Positions 1-8,584 of a stretch of 64,000 bases of DNA are shown here, piece by piece. Position 1 is the first letter of the stretch; each line of letters starts with the position of its first letter. Where the stretch lies: NCBI GenBank assembly GCA_900114405.1, contig FOSY01000010.1, positions 48,044-112,043 on the forward strand, given 5' to 3'. The position numbers and the translations under genes are program-made. The stretch is from Lachnospiraceae bacterium KH1T2. GTDB taxonomy: Bacteria; Bacillota; Clostridia; Lachnospirales; Lachnospiraceae. A model generated the notes under the pieces. The model was not told the DNA's origin. It did no database searches and saw nothing but the letters and a program-made list of their open reading frames with translations.

Positions 1-36
1 TGACATTTGTCATATGGTTAAAATGACTAAAGATAG

Positions 37-65
37 GTGAAAAAGTGTGCGTAAATCGGTAAAAT
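37..65 (+). promoter_or_regulatory. possible sigma-A promoter of the sugar ABC operon
   Basis: A GTGAAA -35-like hexamer at 37-42 is separated by 17 bases from TAAAAT at 60-65. The match to consensus is 4/6 and 5/6. It lies about 65 bases upstream of the binding-protein start, a reasonable leader length. Inferred from consensus only. Confidence 0.35.
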
Positions 66-80
66 TACACTTGTAACAAG

Positions 81-102
81 ACAGAAGAAATAAATCTTCT
101 GT
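81..102 (+). promoter_or_regulatory. leader hairpin or operator before the sugar-binding gene
   Basis: A perfect 8-bp inverted repeat (ACAGAAGA at 81-88, TCTTCTGT at 95-102) with a 6-base AT spacer sits just downstream of the possible -10 and upstream of the ribosome binding site GGGAGG at about 118-123. It could be an operator or a 5' leader hairpin. No U-tract follows, so it is not an attenuator terminator. Confidence 0.4.
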
Positions 103-131
103 ACAAAAGTTATAAACGGGAGGTTTCATCA

Positions 132-1214
132 ATGAAGAGAAAGTTAATCGCAGCATTATTGACAATGGCTATGGTTGGTTCACTTACAGCTTGTGGATCA
201 GCATCTGCACCGGCTTCATCAGCAGCTCCAAGCGAAGCACCTGCAGAAACAGAGGCTGCATCAGAAGCAGCAGGCTCTGAGGCAGCACCGGCAGCATCAA
301 CAGCAGCGGCTTCATCTGACACAGAAACAACATATGACACAACAAATAAGACAGGCAGAAAGCTTAAATTTGGCTATACCTGTATGGATGGTACAAACCC
401 GTTCTTCGTAACTATCCAGAATGAGATGAAAGCGAAGATAGAAGCTAACGGTGATGAGCTTGTTATCACTGATCCGGGAAATGATGTTTCAAAGCAGATC
501 TCACAGGTTGAGGATATGCTTTCACAGAATCTTGACGGATTATTCATGAATCCGGTTGATGCAGAAGGTATAGCACCTGCACTTGATGAGGCAAAGACGG
601 CAGGTGTTCCTATGGTTGGATTTGATACACAGGTTGCTGATATGTCATACCTCGTATCTTATACAGGTTCTGATAACTACAATGCAGGTAAGGTAGTTGG
701 TGAAGATCTCGTTGCAAAGTGCCCTGATGGCGGCGATATCATCGTGCTTGACTCACCTACAATGCAGTCAGTAGTTGATCGTACAAACGGTTTCCTTGAT
801 GCAATCGATGGACACGGCTTTAATATCGTAGCTCAGCAGGATGCAAAGGGTAATCTTGAAGAAGCTATGGGCATTGCAGAAGATCTTCTTCAGGCTCATC
901 CTGATGTAGTAGCTATCTTTGGCGGCAATGATCCTACAGCGCTTGGAGCTCTTGCAGCAGCAAACGCAGCAGGTGTAACAGATTGTAAGATCTATGGTGT
1001 AGATGGTTCTCCTGATATCAAAGCTGAGCTTGCTTCAGGTGATTCACTTATCGCTGGAACAGGCGCACAGTCTCCTGTATCTATCGCTGATAAAGCAGTA
1101 GAGATCATGTATAAGGTTATGAATGGTGAAGAAGTTGAGTCTACTTATCCTGTAGATACATTCCTCATCAATGCAGATAACGTTGCTGACTACGGCACAG
1201 ATGGATGGCAGTAA
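132..1214 (+). CDS. sugar ABC transporter substrate-binding lipoprotein (RbsB/MglB-like)
   Basis: Captures a sugar outside the membrane and delivers it to the permease encoded downstream. The 360-residue product starts with a lipoprotein signal ending in LTAC with the lipidated Cys at residue 21. An Ala/Ser/Glu-rich linker (about 22-70) is followed by a periplasmic-binding-protein type 1 fold beginning around KLKFGYTC. The segments FGGNDPTALGALAA and YGVDGSPD are typical of the ribose/galactose/xylose cluster. A good GGGAGG ribosome binding site supports the start. It is the first gene of an SBP-ATPase-permease operon. The protein is clearly paralogous to the membrane-anchored binding protein at 5630-6607, sharing matching blocks in the C-terminal lobe and the same GWQ C-terminus. 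The exact sugar cannot be read from sequence. Confidence 0.93.
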   Translation: MKRKLIAALLTMAMVGSLTACGSASAPASSAAPSEAPAETEAASEAAGSEAAPAASTAAASSDTETTYDTTNKTGRKLKFGYTCMDGTNPFFVTIQNEMKAKIEANGDELVITDPGNDVSKQISQVEDMLSQNLDGLFMNPVDAEGIAPALDEAKTAGVPMVGFDTQVADMSYLVSYTGSDNYNAGKVVGEDLVAKCPDGGDIIVLDSPTMQSVVDRTNGFLDAIDGHGFNIVAQQDAKGNLEEAMGIAEDLLQAHPDVVAIFGGNDPTALGALAAANAAGVTDCKIYGVDGSPDIKAELASGDSLIAGTGAQSPVSIADKAVEIMYKVMNGEEVESTYPVDTFLINADNVADYGTDGWQ

Positions 1215-1238
1215 GCCGACAGGCTGAATAATTCAAAT

Positions 1239-1276
1239 ATAAGGGGTGCTGACGTTTATACGACAGCACCTCTTAT
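1239..1276 (+). promoter_or_regulatory. intercistronic hairpin between binding protein and ATPase
   Basis: Thirteen-base arms at 1239-1251 and 1264-1276 pair completely with one G-U pair around a 12-base loop. No run of T follows, so full termination is unlikely. In binding-protein operons such hairpins typically stabilise the upstream mRNA so that the binding protein is made in excess; that role is inferred here. Confidence 0.65.
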
Positions 1277-1332
1277 TAAGTAAAGTAGGCTGCTCTGCCC
1301 GTGTAGGACGACCGGGCAAGGAGGTAGAAAAG

Positions 1333-2826
1333 GTGGATGCAAAGAACGGAAAAGTTATACTTAAAATGAAAAATATCACCAAGACCTTTCCTGGTGTTAA
1401 AGCGTTGGATAATGTCAATCTGGAGCTTAAGGAGGGTGAAGTTCATGCACTATTAGGCGAGAATGGTGCAGGAAAGTCGACGTTGATAAAGGTTCTTGGC
1501 GGCATATATCATGCAGATGGCGGAGAAATTGAGATCAATGGTAAAGCTACAAAGATAGGAAGTGTACAGGACGCTGAAAAAAACGGTGTCGCTATCATTC
1601 ATCAGGAACTTGTGCTTGTTCCATACATGACTGTTGCAGAAAACATATTCCTTGGGCGTGAATTAGGAAAAGGAATTTCTGTAAATCTCGCACAGCAGGA
1701 GCGTGAAGCGCAGAAAGTGCTTGATGAGCTTGGAATGGACATCCATGCGGGCGCTCTTGTAAAGGATCTTTCAATCGCACAGCAGCAGATGGTTGAGATA
1801 ACTAAAGCAGTTTCAGTTCATTCAAAGATACTTGTAATGGATGAGCCGACTTCATCTATCGCGGAAAAAGAAGTTGAAAATCTATTTAAGATAATGAGAG
1901 ATCTCACTGCTCACGGGGTAGGAATCATCTACATTTCTCATAAAATGAGTGAGCTGCAGGACATCTGCGACAGAGTGACGATAATGAGAGATGGTCAGAG
2001 TGTGGCTACTAAAGTGGTCGCAGAAACATCAAGAGATGAGCTTATAGCATTGATGGTAGGACGACAGCTTACGCAGTACTATGAGCGTGATTTCCAAAAA
2101 GCCGGAGAGGAGCTTTTGAGGGTAGAAAACCTTTCAGATGGAAATCGTGTAAAGAATGTTTCATTTGAGCTTCGCAAAGGAGAGATAATTGGCTTCTCAG
2201 GACTTGTGGGCGCGGGCAGATCTGAGACAATGGCTGCGATATTCGGGCTTACAAAGGGAGTCAGCGGCAATATATATGTAAATGGAGAAAAGGCAGAGAT
2301 AAGGTCACCAAAGGATGCAATGGCTAAGGGGATTGCATTTGTTCCGGAAAATCGTAAGGAAGAGGGACTTTACCTTGTTCAGGATGTGCGCTATAACACC
2401 ACGATAGAAGTTCTGGAACAATTTATAGGTCACTTGCGGGTTGATGGAAAGAAAGAAGAAGGGATAACACAGAGATTCATTGACATGATGAGGACAAAAA
2501 CTCCTTCGCAGGCGCAGACCATAGGTAATCTTTCGGGCGGAAACCAGCAGAAGGTTTTGATCGGACGCTGGCTTGCAACTGCTCCGAAGATATTGATTTT
2601 GGATGAGCCTACACGTGGAATTGATGTAGGAGCAAAGTCAGAGATCTATGCGATCATGAATGAGCTTGTAAAAAATGGTGTTTCAATAATTATGATCTCG
2701 TCTGAACTGCCGGAGATCATAAATATGAGTGACAGAATTTATGTAATGGCTGACGGAGAGGTTAAGGGATGTCTTGATCACACGGAAGTTTCTCAGGAGT
2801 CAATTATGAATCTGGCAGCTATTTGA
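1333..2826 (+). CDS. sugar ABC transporter ATP-binding protein, two ATPase domains (RbsA/MglA-like)
   Basis: Energises sugar import on the cytoplasmic side. I choose the GTG at 1333 because AAGGAGG (1318-1324) stands 8 bases before it; the open frame runs further upstream through the hairpin. This gives 497 residues, the usual length for RbsA/MglA/XylG proteins. The first ATPase half has a canonical Walker A, GENGAGKST, and Walker B with VMDEPTSS. The second half has the degenerate P-loop GLVGAGRSE, signature LSGGNQQK and LILDEPTRGID. This asymmetry is characteristic of the family. The gene lies between the binding protein and permease genes, with only 15 bases to the latter. Confidence 0.95.
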   Translation: MDAKNGKVILKMKNITKTFPGVKALDNVNLELKEGEVHALLGENGAGKSTLIKVLGGIYHADGGEIEINGKATKIGSVQDAEKNGVAIIHQELVLVPYMTVAENIFLGRELGKGISVNLAQQEREAQKVLDELGMDIHAGALVKDLSIAQQQMVEITKAVSVHSKILVMDEPTSSIAEKEVENLFKIMRDLTAHGVGIIYISHKMSELQDICDRVTIMRDGQSVATKVVAETSRDELIALMVGRQLTQYYERDFQKAGEELLRVENLSDGNRVKNVSFELRKGEIIGFSGLVGAGRSETMAAIFGLTKGVSGNIYVNGEKAEIRSPKDAMAKGIAFVPENRKEEGLYLVQDVRYNTTIEVLEQFIGHLRVDGKKEEGITQRFIDMMRTKTPSQAQTIGNLSGGNQQKVLIGRWLATAPKILILDEPTRGIDVGAKSEIYAIMNELVKNGVSIIMISSELPEIINMSDRIYVMADGEVKGCLDHTEVSQESIMNLAAI

Positions 2827-2841
2827 TGGGAGGGTAAGTCG

Positions 2842-3828
2842 ATGAATGAAAAAAAGAAAGCCGCTTCAAATAGTGCGGTAAAGCGTTTCTTTTCAGAAAA
2901 TCTGGGTATTTTGGCAGCACTTGTAGTGCTTTGCGTTTTCCTTGGAGTTTTTCCCGGAACAAGTCAATATTTTGTGACGGTAAAGAATTTATTTAATGTT
3001 TTGAGGCAGATCTCAACGAACCTCCTGCTTGCATGCGGAATGACAATGGTAATCATTCTTGGAGGAATCGACCTTTCGGTTGGTTCGATCATTGCTCTTT
3101 CGGGAGTTTTGGCAGCGGGATGCGTATCACGTTATGGATTGTCAATTCCGGCAGCATTTGCAGTTGGTATTTTGATCGGCATAGTGTTTGGTATTTTTAA
3201 TGGATTTGTTATCTCTAAAACAACAATCCCTCCATTCATTGTCACACTTGCTACAATGAACATTGCAAGAGGACTTGCAGGGGTTTATACAGGTGGTTCT
3301 CCGGTACGAGTTGTTTCAAAGGAATGGCAGTGGGTAGGTGCAGGTTATGTGGCAGGAATCCCTGTTCCGGTAATCATAATGATAATCGTCTTTATAATTT
3401 CAATGTTCATTCTAAATAGAACTAAGATGGGACGTTATATATATGCAGTTGGTGGAAACCCAATGGCTGCAAGGTTTTCGGGTATAGATGTAAGTCGTGT
3501 AAAGTTTCTGGTATATTCATACTCAGGAATCATGGCAGGTATTGCAGGTATCATACTTGCTTCACGTATGTACTCCGGTCAGCCGACAGCAGGTGAGGGC
3601 GCAGAGATGGATGCGATCGCAGCAGTTGTAGTCGGCGGAACGTCAATGGCAGGTGGTTCTGGTAAGTTAAGCGGAACGCTTATCGGTGCGCTCATAATCG
3701 GTATTTTGAACAATGGTCTGAATCTTATGAATGTCAATTCATTCTGGCAGACAGTTGTAAAAGGCGTTGTAATACTCCTTGCGGTAATGATCGACTTCTT
3801 CAGAAACAGAAATAAGGCAAAACAGTAA
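2842..3828 (+). CDS. sugar ABC transporter permease (RbsC/BPD_transp_2 family)
   Basis: A 328-residue integral membrane protein that forms the translocation pore for the sugar bound by the lipoprotein at 132-1214. Hydrophobic segments occur throughout, giving about eight or more membrane spans. The family motifs are visible: GGIDLSVGS near residue 73, GNPMAARFSGI, and AAVVVGGTSMAGGSG followed by G..IG..I..ILNNGLNL. The ribosome binding site GGGAGG lies just before ATG 2842. It is the last gene of the transporter operon and is followed by a strong intrinsic terminator. No sugar kinase or isomerase is present, so the substrate remains open among ribose, xylose and galactose-like sugars. Confidence 0.95.
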   Translation: MNEKKKAASNSAVKRFFSENLGILAALVVLCVFLGVFPGTSQYFVTVKNLFNVLRQISTNLLLACGMTMVIILGGIDLSVGSIIALSGVLAAGCVSRYGLSIPAAFAVGILIGIVFGIFNGFVISKTTIPPFIVTLATMNIARGLAGVYTGGSPVRVVSKEWQWVGAGYVAGIPVPVIIMIIVFIISMFILNRTKMGRYIYAVGGNPMAARFSGIDVSRVKFLVYSYSGIMAGIAGIILASRMYSGQPTAGEGAEMDAIAAVVVGGTSMAGGSGKLSGTLIGALIIGILNNGLNLMNVNSFWQTVVKGVVILLAVMIDFFRNRNKAKQ

Positions 3829-3837
3829 AATGAGAAA

Positions 3838-3878
3838 AGATGTTATTGGATGAAAAAATCCGATAACATCTTTTTTTG
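3838..3878 (+). terminator. intrinsic terminator of the sugar ABC operon
   Basis: Fourteen-base arms (3838-3851 and 3858-3871) pair with one G-U pair around a 6-base loop and are followed by a run of seven T. It ends the transporter operon. Confidence 0.92.
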
Positions 3879-3997
3879 TTTTTTATAAAGCGCATTATAC
3901 ATGAGCAAATACTATTTTAATTTTGAATGAAAGTGATATATTGATTTGGTAACCGTTGTACAGATATGTATACAAAAGAAAAGGGGGATTTAGTGCG

Positions 3998-5443
3998 TTG
4001 AATACTCAATGCACAAAGAAAAAAATGATGAAAAGACGTGTAAACGCTGCACTTGCATTAGTACTTGCAGCAAGCATGGTCGCAGGACCACAGGTATTTG
4101 CAGCTGAGGGTGAAGTTCCGGTATATCATGTCAGAGATCCTAAAGCTCAGTCAGAGAATGAAAAAGATGAAGGACTTTTAGCAGATGAGAAGGATGCTGT
4201 TTATGAGTCAATCACCAGATCAGAATGTATTGAAATGAGACCGTTCGGTGCTGGAAGCTATTTATTTGAAGTAAAAGTCGAGGATGTGAACAATTACTTA
4301 ATGGCATACAGAGATGCTACGTTATCTCTGAATGGCAAAAAAAATTTTTCATATGGTATCGTAAGTATTGATTACGGCAACAAAATTGTTTATATCGAAG
4401 TGAGTGGATTTGATTTACGGGGCGGAAAGAACATTCTGGAGGTTCGCGTAGGAAATTATAGTGTTTCTTACGAGGGAGAGCGAGTAAAGTATTTCAATGA
4501 AGAGCCGGAGATTGACTATAGCACGGGTGATATACATTTGAAGTTTGACTGTGATGAGGAGACCAAAGAGCAATATAAAAAAATGATCACATATGTTTAT
4601 TTGTATGGCTCTAATAGTCGGTATCGAGTTAAAACGTATGATACAGATGATGGAATATTTATACCTAGATCTGATGTAGATTCATTGGATGGAGATTATA
4701 AATATAATATTGAGCATTTTACTCAATATTGGCTTAAGGATGTATATACGATTGATTATGACTTCTATGGAACATTGCTTTCAAAGTCATCATACAAATA
4801 CAAGCTGGATGAGAATGGTAACTGCCTGATAACACTTACACCTAAGTGCTACTCAGAGTTGGCAAAGCGCAGTAATGATATCGATGTTGTAGCAAATATT
4901 GAACATACAAGCGCGAAGCCGATCCTTAATGACGAGGATAAAACTATTTCTTTCTTGATCACTGAGGACTTCCTTAGAGGCTTTGAAAAGAGAATTGACA
5001 TTTACTTAGGAAAAGACAGTCTTCACTTTATGATAGAGCCTGAAGAGGAAAAGCCTTCCACAATAAAGCTTGTCCATGCATGGGGGAGGGATATAGCACT
5101 TGATGAGGAAGGAAACAGAATAAGCGGTTTCGTAGAAGTAGACGGAAATAAGTACTATACAAACGATAAGGGTGAAGTTTATAAGAATAAGACAATCCTG
5201 ATCGACGGAAAATACTATGGCTTTGATGCCAAGGGTGTTATCCGAAGCGCAGGATTTGTAAACGGACGTGATAAGCTTTACTACTACGACGAAAATGGAG
5301 TACGTGTAACAGATACTTTGTTTGAAGTAAATGGAAAAAAGTACTACGCCGATGAAAATGGAGTGCTTGCAGTTAATAAGACTGTAGAGATCGACGGTGT
5401 GAAGTACCGCTTCGGCAAAGATGGAGCGATGGTTGAGAAGTAA
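3998..5443 (+). CDS. secreted protein with C-terminal cell-wall/glucan-binding repeats
   Basis: A surface or secreted protein of about 481 residues. I favour a TTG start at 3998, 8-9 bases after AAGGGGGAT (3981-3989); ATG 4025 is an alternative. The N-terminus is a Sec signal peptide ending near QVFA-AE. The middle (about 60-360) has no family I can name securely, though a segment with LSLNGKKNF and IEVSGFDLRGGKN resembles the haem-associated DUF1533-type beta domains. The last 110 residues contain four to five aromatic/glycine repeats such as VDGNKYYTNDKG, IDGKYYGFDAKG and VNGKKYYADENG, the CW_binding/glucan-binding pattern that anchors proteins to cell-wall polymers. It stands alone between two terminators. 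The function of the N-terminal part is unknown. Confidence 0.85.
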   Translation: MNTQCTKKKMMKRRVNAALALVLAASMVAGPQVFAAEGEVPVYHVRDPKAQSENEKDEGLLADEKDAVYESITRSECIEMRPFGAGSYLFEVKVEDVNNYLMAYRDATLSLNGKKNFSYGIVSIDYGNKIVYIEVSGFDLRGGKNILEVRVGNYSVSYEGERVKYFNEEPEIDYSTGDIHLKFDCDEETKEQYKKMITYVYLYGSNSRYRVKTYDTDDGIFIPRSDVDSLDGDYKYNIEHFTQYWLKDVYTIDYDFYGTLLSKSSYKYKLDENGNCLITLTPKCYSELAKRSNDIDVVANIEHTSAKPILNDEDKTISFLITEDFLRGFEKRIDIYLGKDSLHFMIEPEEEKPSTIKLVHAWGRDIALDEEGNRISGFVEVDGNKYYTNDKGEVYKNKTILIDGKYYGFDAKGVIRSAGFVNGRDKLYYYDENGVRVTDTLFEVNGKKYYADENGVLAVNKTVEIDGVKYRFGKDGAMVEK

Positions 5444-5482
5444 ATAAGTAAGATTTAGAAGAGCTGTACGCTGATGATATGT

Positions 5483-5529
5483 ACCCTCTTTACTGGACAG
5501 TGAAAAGTTCAGTAAGGAGGGTTATTTTT
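5483..5529 (+). terminator. intrinsic terminator after the repeat protein
   Basis: Thirteen-base arms (5483-5495 and 5510-5522) pair with one G-U pair and a 14-base loop. A T-rich tail with one A interruption follows at 5523-5529. Confidence 0.75.
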
Positions 5530-5629
5530 ATGCGCTACAAAATTATTTTTAGCTCACATGCTTCAGATTGTGTGGATGTAAGTACATACATTGAGTTATA
5601 ATAAATACAAAATAAATGAGGCTAGGAGT

Positions 5630-6607
5630 ATGAAAAAAATTATATCAGTAAAGCATAAAATGATAGTGTTTATGACTGCTGTGATAATTCTTTTGGGCTT
5701 TATCGGAATTGCTGCGCTGGGACCGTTTGCCAGTGGAAGGATAGACAGACCTGTTGTTTTCGGAGCTACATATATGACAATGAATAATCCTTACTTTACA
5801 TCATTGAATGGAAGCATAAGGGATGTTGTAGAGGCACATGGTGATGTATTGCTGACGAGAGATCCGGCGCAGGATGCAGAGCGGCAGAATAAAGAAATAC
5901 ATGAAATGATAGAAGAGGGGATGACGGTACTTTTTGCAAATGCGGCTGACTCAGAAAAGATAGCACCTGCACTTCAGGAGTGTAAGGAACGCGGAGTTGC
6001 AGTATTTGTAGTTGATACCGAGGTTAAAGACACAAAAAATGTCATCTCAACTATACAGTCTGATCAATTTGAAGCAGGCAGACTTGTAGCAATCGACATG
6101 AAAAAGAAGAGACCCGAAGGGGCTCGTGTGATCGTGCTCTACCATGAAACTATAGCATCAACGGTTGAGAGACTGGATGGTTTCATGGCGGAAATTGAAG
6201 GAGATGATCGCTATAAAGTCGTCATGAAAATAGGAAATACCTCGGAGATAGAAGTAGCAAATTCTGAAATGAACAGACTTCTAAAAAATTTTAGAAAATT
6301 TGATGTCGTATTTGGAAATAATGATCCGTCTGCATTAGGGGCGTTGGCTGCGCTGGATCAGTACAGGATGGGTGATGACGGAATACTTGTTTACGGAGTG
6401 GATGGTTCTCCTGATGCCAAGAAAATGATAATTGAAGGTAAGATGGCAGGGACTGCAGCGCAATATCCCATCGAGATGGGAAAAGTTGCAGCAGAAACTG
6501 CATATAAATACTTGAATGGAGAAGAAGTACCGGAAAGTATACGTGTAAGGGTATCAATGATGAATAGTGATAACCTTGATGAAAATAATTCGAGAGGGTG
6601 GCAGTGA
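5630..6607 (+). CDS. membrane-anchored sugar-binding sensor protein (RbsB-like)
   Basis: A binding-protein fold of 325 residues that probably senses rather than transports. The start is set at ATG 5630 (GAGG about 8 bases upstream); the open frame continues 13 codons further upstream. A hydrophobic segment near residues 12-32 has no lipobox Cys, so it should act as an uncleaved membrane anchor. The extracellular domain matches the transporter's own binding protein block for block, for example FGNNDPSALGALAA, YGVDGSPD and the C-terminal RGWQ. The stop codon overlaps the kinase start (TGATG). The arrangement resembles the XylFII-LytS-YesN xylose-sensing system of Clostridium beijerinckii, so it most likely presents the same sugar to the kinase and controls the neighbouring transporter. 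That role is inferred. Confidence 0.9.
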   Translation: MKKIISVKHKMIVFMTAVIILLGFIGIAALGPFASGRIDRPVVFGATYMTMNNPYFTSLNGSIRDVVEAHGDVLLTRDPAQDAERQNKEIHEMIEEGMTVLFANAADSEKIAPALQECKERGVAVFVVDTEVKDTKNVISTIQSDQFEAGRLVAIDMKKKRPEGARVIVLYHETIASTVERLDGFMAEIEGDDRYKVVMKIGNTSEIEVANSEMNRLLKNFRKFDVVFGNNDPSALGALAALDQYRMGDDGILVYGVDGSPDAKKMIIEGKMAGTAAQYPIEMGKVAAETAYKYLNGEEVPESIRVRVSMMNSDNLDENNSRGWQ

Positions 6608-7932
6608 TGGGGGTTGCTAAGACACCGCAAAAACTTAATGTAATGATGGTAATTATGTATTTCCTGCTCTCTTCGGGTGTGATCTTTTATGCGGCCTTTT
6701 TTAGACTGAGTCTTATGAGGATAGTTATACATCATAATGCAAGATCGTTCTTGAATGATATCAGCAATGTTCCTGTGAATCTGACTTTTTCACTGGTCAT
6801 GGTCTGTATAGGCTCAGCATTGCTTGGAATCTCATGGATCTTGCGTCAGATTTCCGAAGAAAGTCGTACGCATATTTTTCTTCTTATTGTTGATTTTTTC
6901 TTATGTCTCTATATTACGTCTCTTCTTGATTATAATTACAATGGTATTTTTCTGTGGGCCTTTGCAAATATTTTGATGTACACGAAACACTATGGTCACT
7001 GGTATCTGATGACAGGATTCGGAGTGATGATATACCTTGTGACAGGCACTTCTGCAGGAATCATGCGGCATAAAGTGTGGCGCCTTGAAGACTTTACAGC
7101 GACTTATCCGGTGGAACTGCAGGGAACTATAACGGCGCTTTTCGGGCTTATAAATGCAGCTTCTATAATCTTGTTTTTCATCTTTTGCATAATGCTCATA
7201 GCTTATAAGCAGGAAACGATTGACAATATCAATGAACTGTACTCTAAGCTCAGTACAGCGAATACGAAGCTTAAGGATGCAAATGCCAGATATGAAGAAT
7301 TGATGGCTGAAAATGCAAGAATGGCGAAGGTAGTTGAGAGAAACCGCATTGCAAGAGAAGTTCATGATACTATCGGGCATACGCTGACGGGGCTTGCTGC
7401 AGGGCTTGACGCATGTGTTGCGCTTTCGGCAAATGCACCTGAAGCCTTAAGAAAGCAGCTCGAACTTTTAGCAGAGATTTGCAGGCAGGGACTTTTAGAT
7501 GTGAGAAAATCAGTCAGTCAGCTTCGACCTGATACTATGGAACGTCAGAGCTTGCTGAGTGCGATACGAGAGCTTATCGCAAAAACACGGGAAGTTACAG
7601 GGGTAGAGATACGCTTTGGGTGTACGATAATAAGCCTGCATCTGGAAGAAGATGAAGAAAATGCTATTTACCGCATTGTTCAGGAAGGAATCACAAATGC
7701 GATACGACATGGCAAAGCGACTAAGATAAGCATAGAAATGCAGCTTACAGATGAAGGAATACACATTTTGATAAATGATAATGGAGAGGGTTGTAAAAAT
7801 ATTGAGGAAGGTTTCGGGCTGAGGCATATGAGAGAAAGGGTTCAGATGCTTCAGGGAAAAATCGAGTTTAGAAGCAATGATGGTTTTGAGATAGAAACGG
7901 ATATACCGCTTCGTATTGGGGAGGGGCTATGA
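6607..7932 (+). CDS. sensor histidine kinase, NarL/HisKA_3 class
   Basis: A 441-residue membrane kinase. About six hydrophobic segments fill residues 15-205, followed by a short coiled coil (about 205-245). The HisKA_3 phosphoacceptor REVHDTIGHTL has His253, and the HATPase domain carries NAIRHGKA, NDNGEGC and GFGLRHMRERV. ATG 6607 is chosen because it overlaps the previous stop as TGATG and has GAGAGGG 8 bases upstream; a GTG at 6598 is less likely. There is no sizeable extracellular domain, so the signal is expected from the membrane-anchored binding protein encoded immediately before. It overlaps the response regulator by 4 bases (ATGATAA junction), its cognate partner. Confidence 0.93.
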   Translation: MGVAKTPQKLNVMMVIMYFLLSSGVIFYAAFFRLSLMRIVIHHNARSFLNDISNVPVNLTFSLVMVCIGSALLGISWILRQISEESRTHIFLLIVDFFLCLYITSLLDYNYNGIFLWAFANILMYTKHYGHWYLMTGFGVMIYLVTGTSAGIMRHKVWRLEDFTATYPVELQGTITALFGLINAASIILFFIFCIMLIAYKQETIDNINELYSKLSTANTKLKDANARYEELMAENARMAKVVERNRIAREVHDTIGHTLTGLAAGLDACVALSANAPEALRKQLELLAEICRQGLLDVRKSVSQLRPDTMERQSLLSAIRELIAKTREVTGVEIRFGCTIISLHLEEDEENAIYRIVQEGITNAIRHGKATKISIEMQLTDEGIHILINDNGEGCKNIEEGFGLRHMRERVQMLQGKIEFRSNDGFEIETDIPLRIGEGL

Positions 7933-8576
7933 TAAAGGTACTTATAGCAGATGATCAGCAATTAATCAGGGAAAGTCTTAAAATCGTACTTGATAGTACA
8001 GGAGATCTTGAGGTCATTGATACTGTAGGTGACGGCGAAGAAGCTCTGATATCGGTAAAAAGAAATGAACCGGATGTAATACTTATGGATGTCAGGATGC
8101 CTAAGATGGACGGTGTTCAATGCACTAAACGCATTAAAGAGGAATTTCCTGATGTAAAGATAATCATTTTAACAACATTTGATGATGATGAATTTGTATA
8201 TGATGCAATAAAATATGGTGCAAGCGGCTATTTATTGAAGGGTATAAGCACAGCAGACCTTACTGATGCGATAAAGACGGTTTATCATGGTCAGGCAATG
8301 CTGAACCCTGATGTAGCGGCAAAGGTTTTGAAGTTCTTTTCGATGGTAACGCATGACAGGGAAACAATTCATGTGGATGAAGTATTTATCGAAGAGCTGA
8401 CTGATAATGAATGGCGTATAATCAAAGAGGTTGCGCGCGGCAGGAGTAATAAAGAGATATCTGAAATACTTAATTTTTCACTTGGAACTGTAAGAAATTA
8501 TCTTTCCGGCATACTTGAAAAGCTAGACTTGAGAGACAGGACACAGCTTGCTATATGGGCATTGCAAAGAAGGTAA
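7929..8576 (+). CDS. response regulator, NarL/FixJ family
   Basis: A DNA-binding regulator of 215 residues. The receiver domain has the acidic pair D8-D9, the phosphoacceptor Asp54 in ILMDVRMP, a Thr in LTTF and a Lys in LLKG. The C-terminal LuxR-type helix-turn-helix follows ELTDNEWRIIKEVARGRSN, with the recognition helix near SLGTVRNYL. It overlaps the kinase by 4 bases and should be phosphorylated by it. The likely target is the sugar ABC operon at 132-3828 and/or its own operon; no operator could be proven. Confidence 0.94.
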   Translation: MIKVLIADDQQLIRESLKIVLDSTGDLEVIDTVGDGEEALISVKRNEPDVILMDVRMPKMDGVQCTKRIKEEFPDVKIIILTTFDDDEFVYDAIKYGASGYLLKGISTADLTDAIKTVYHGQAMLNPDVAAKVLKFFSMVTHDRETIHVDEVFIEELTDNEWRIIKEVARGRSNKEISEILNFSLGTVRNYLSGILEKLDLRDRTQLAIWALQRR

Positions 8577-8584
8577 TCTGACAG

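Noticed and set aside
110..340. Ala/Ser-rich minus-strand frame opposite the binding-protein linker
   Set aside because: It is the complement of a low-complexity linker of a clear lipoprotein gene and has no ribosome binding site or known family.
6391..6735. Minus-strand 114-codon frame across the sensor/kinase junction
   Set aside because: It is antisense to two overlapping genes with strong family matches and has no recognisable motif.
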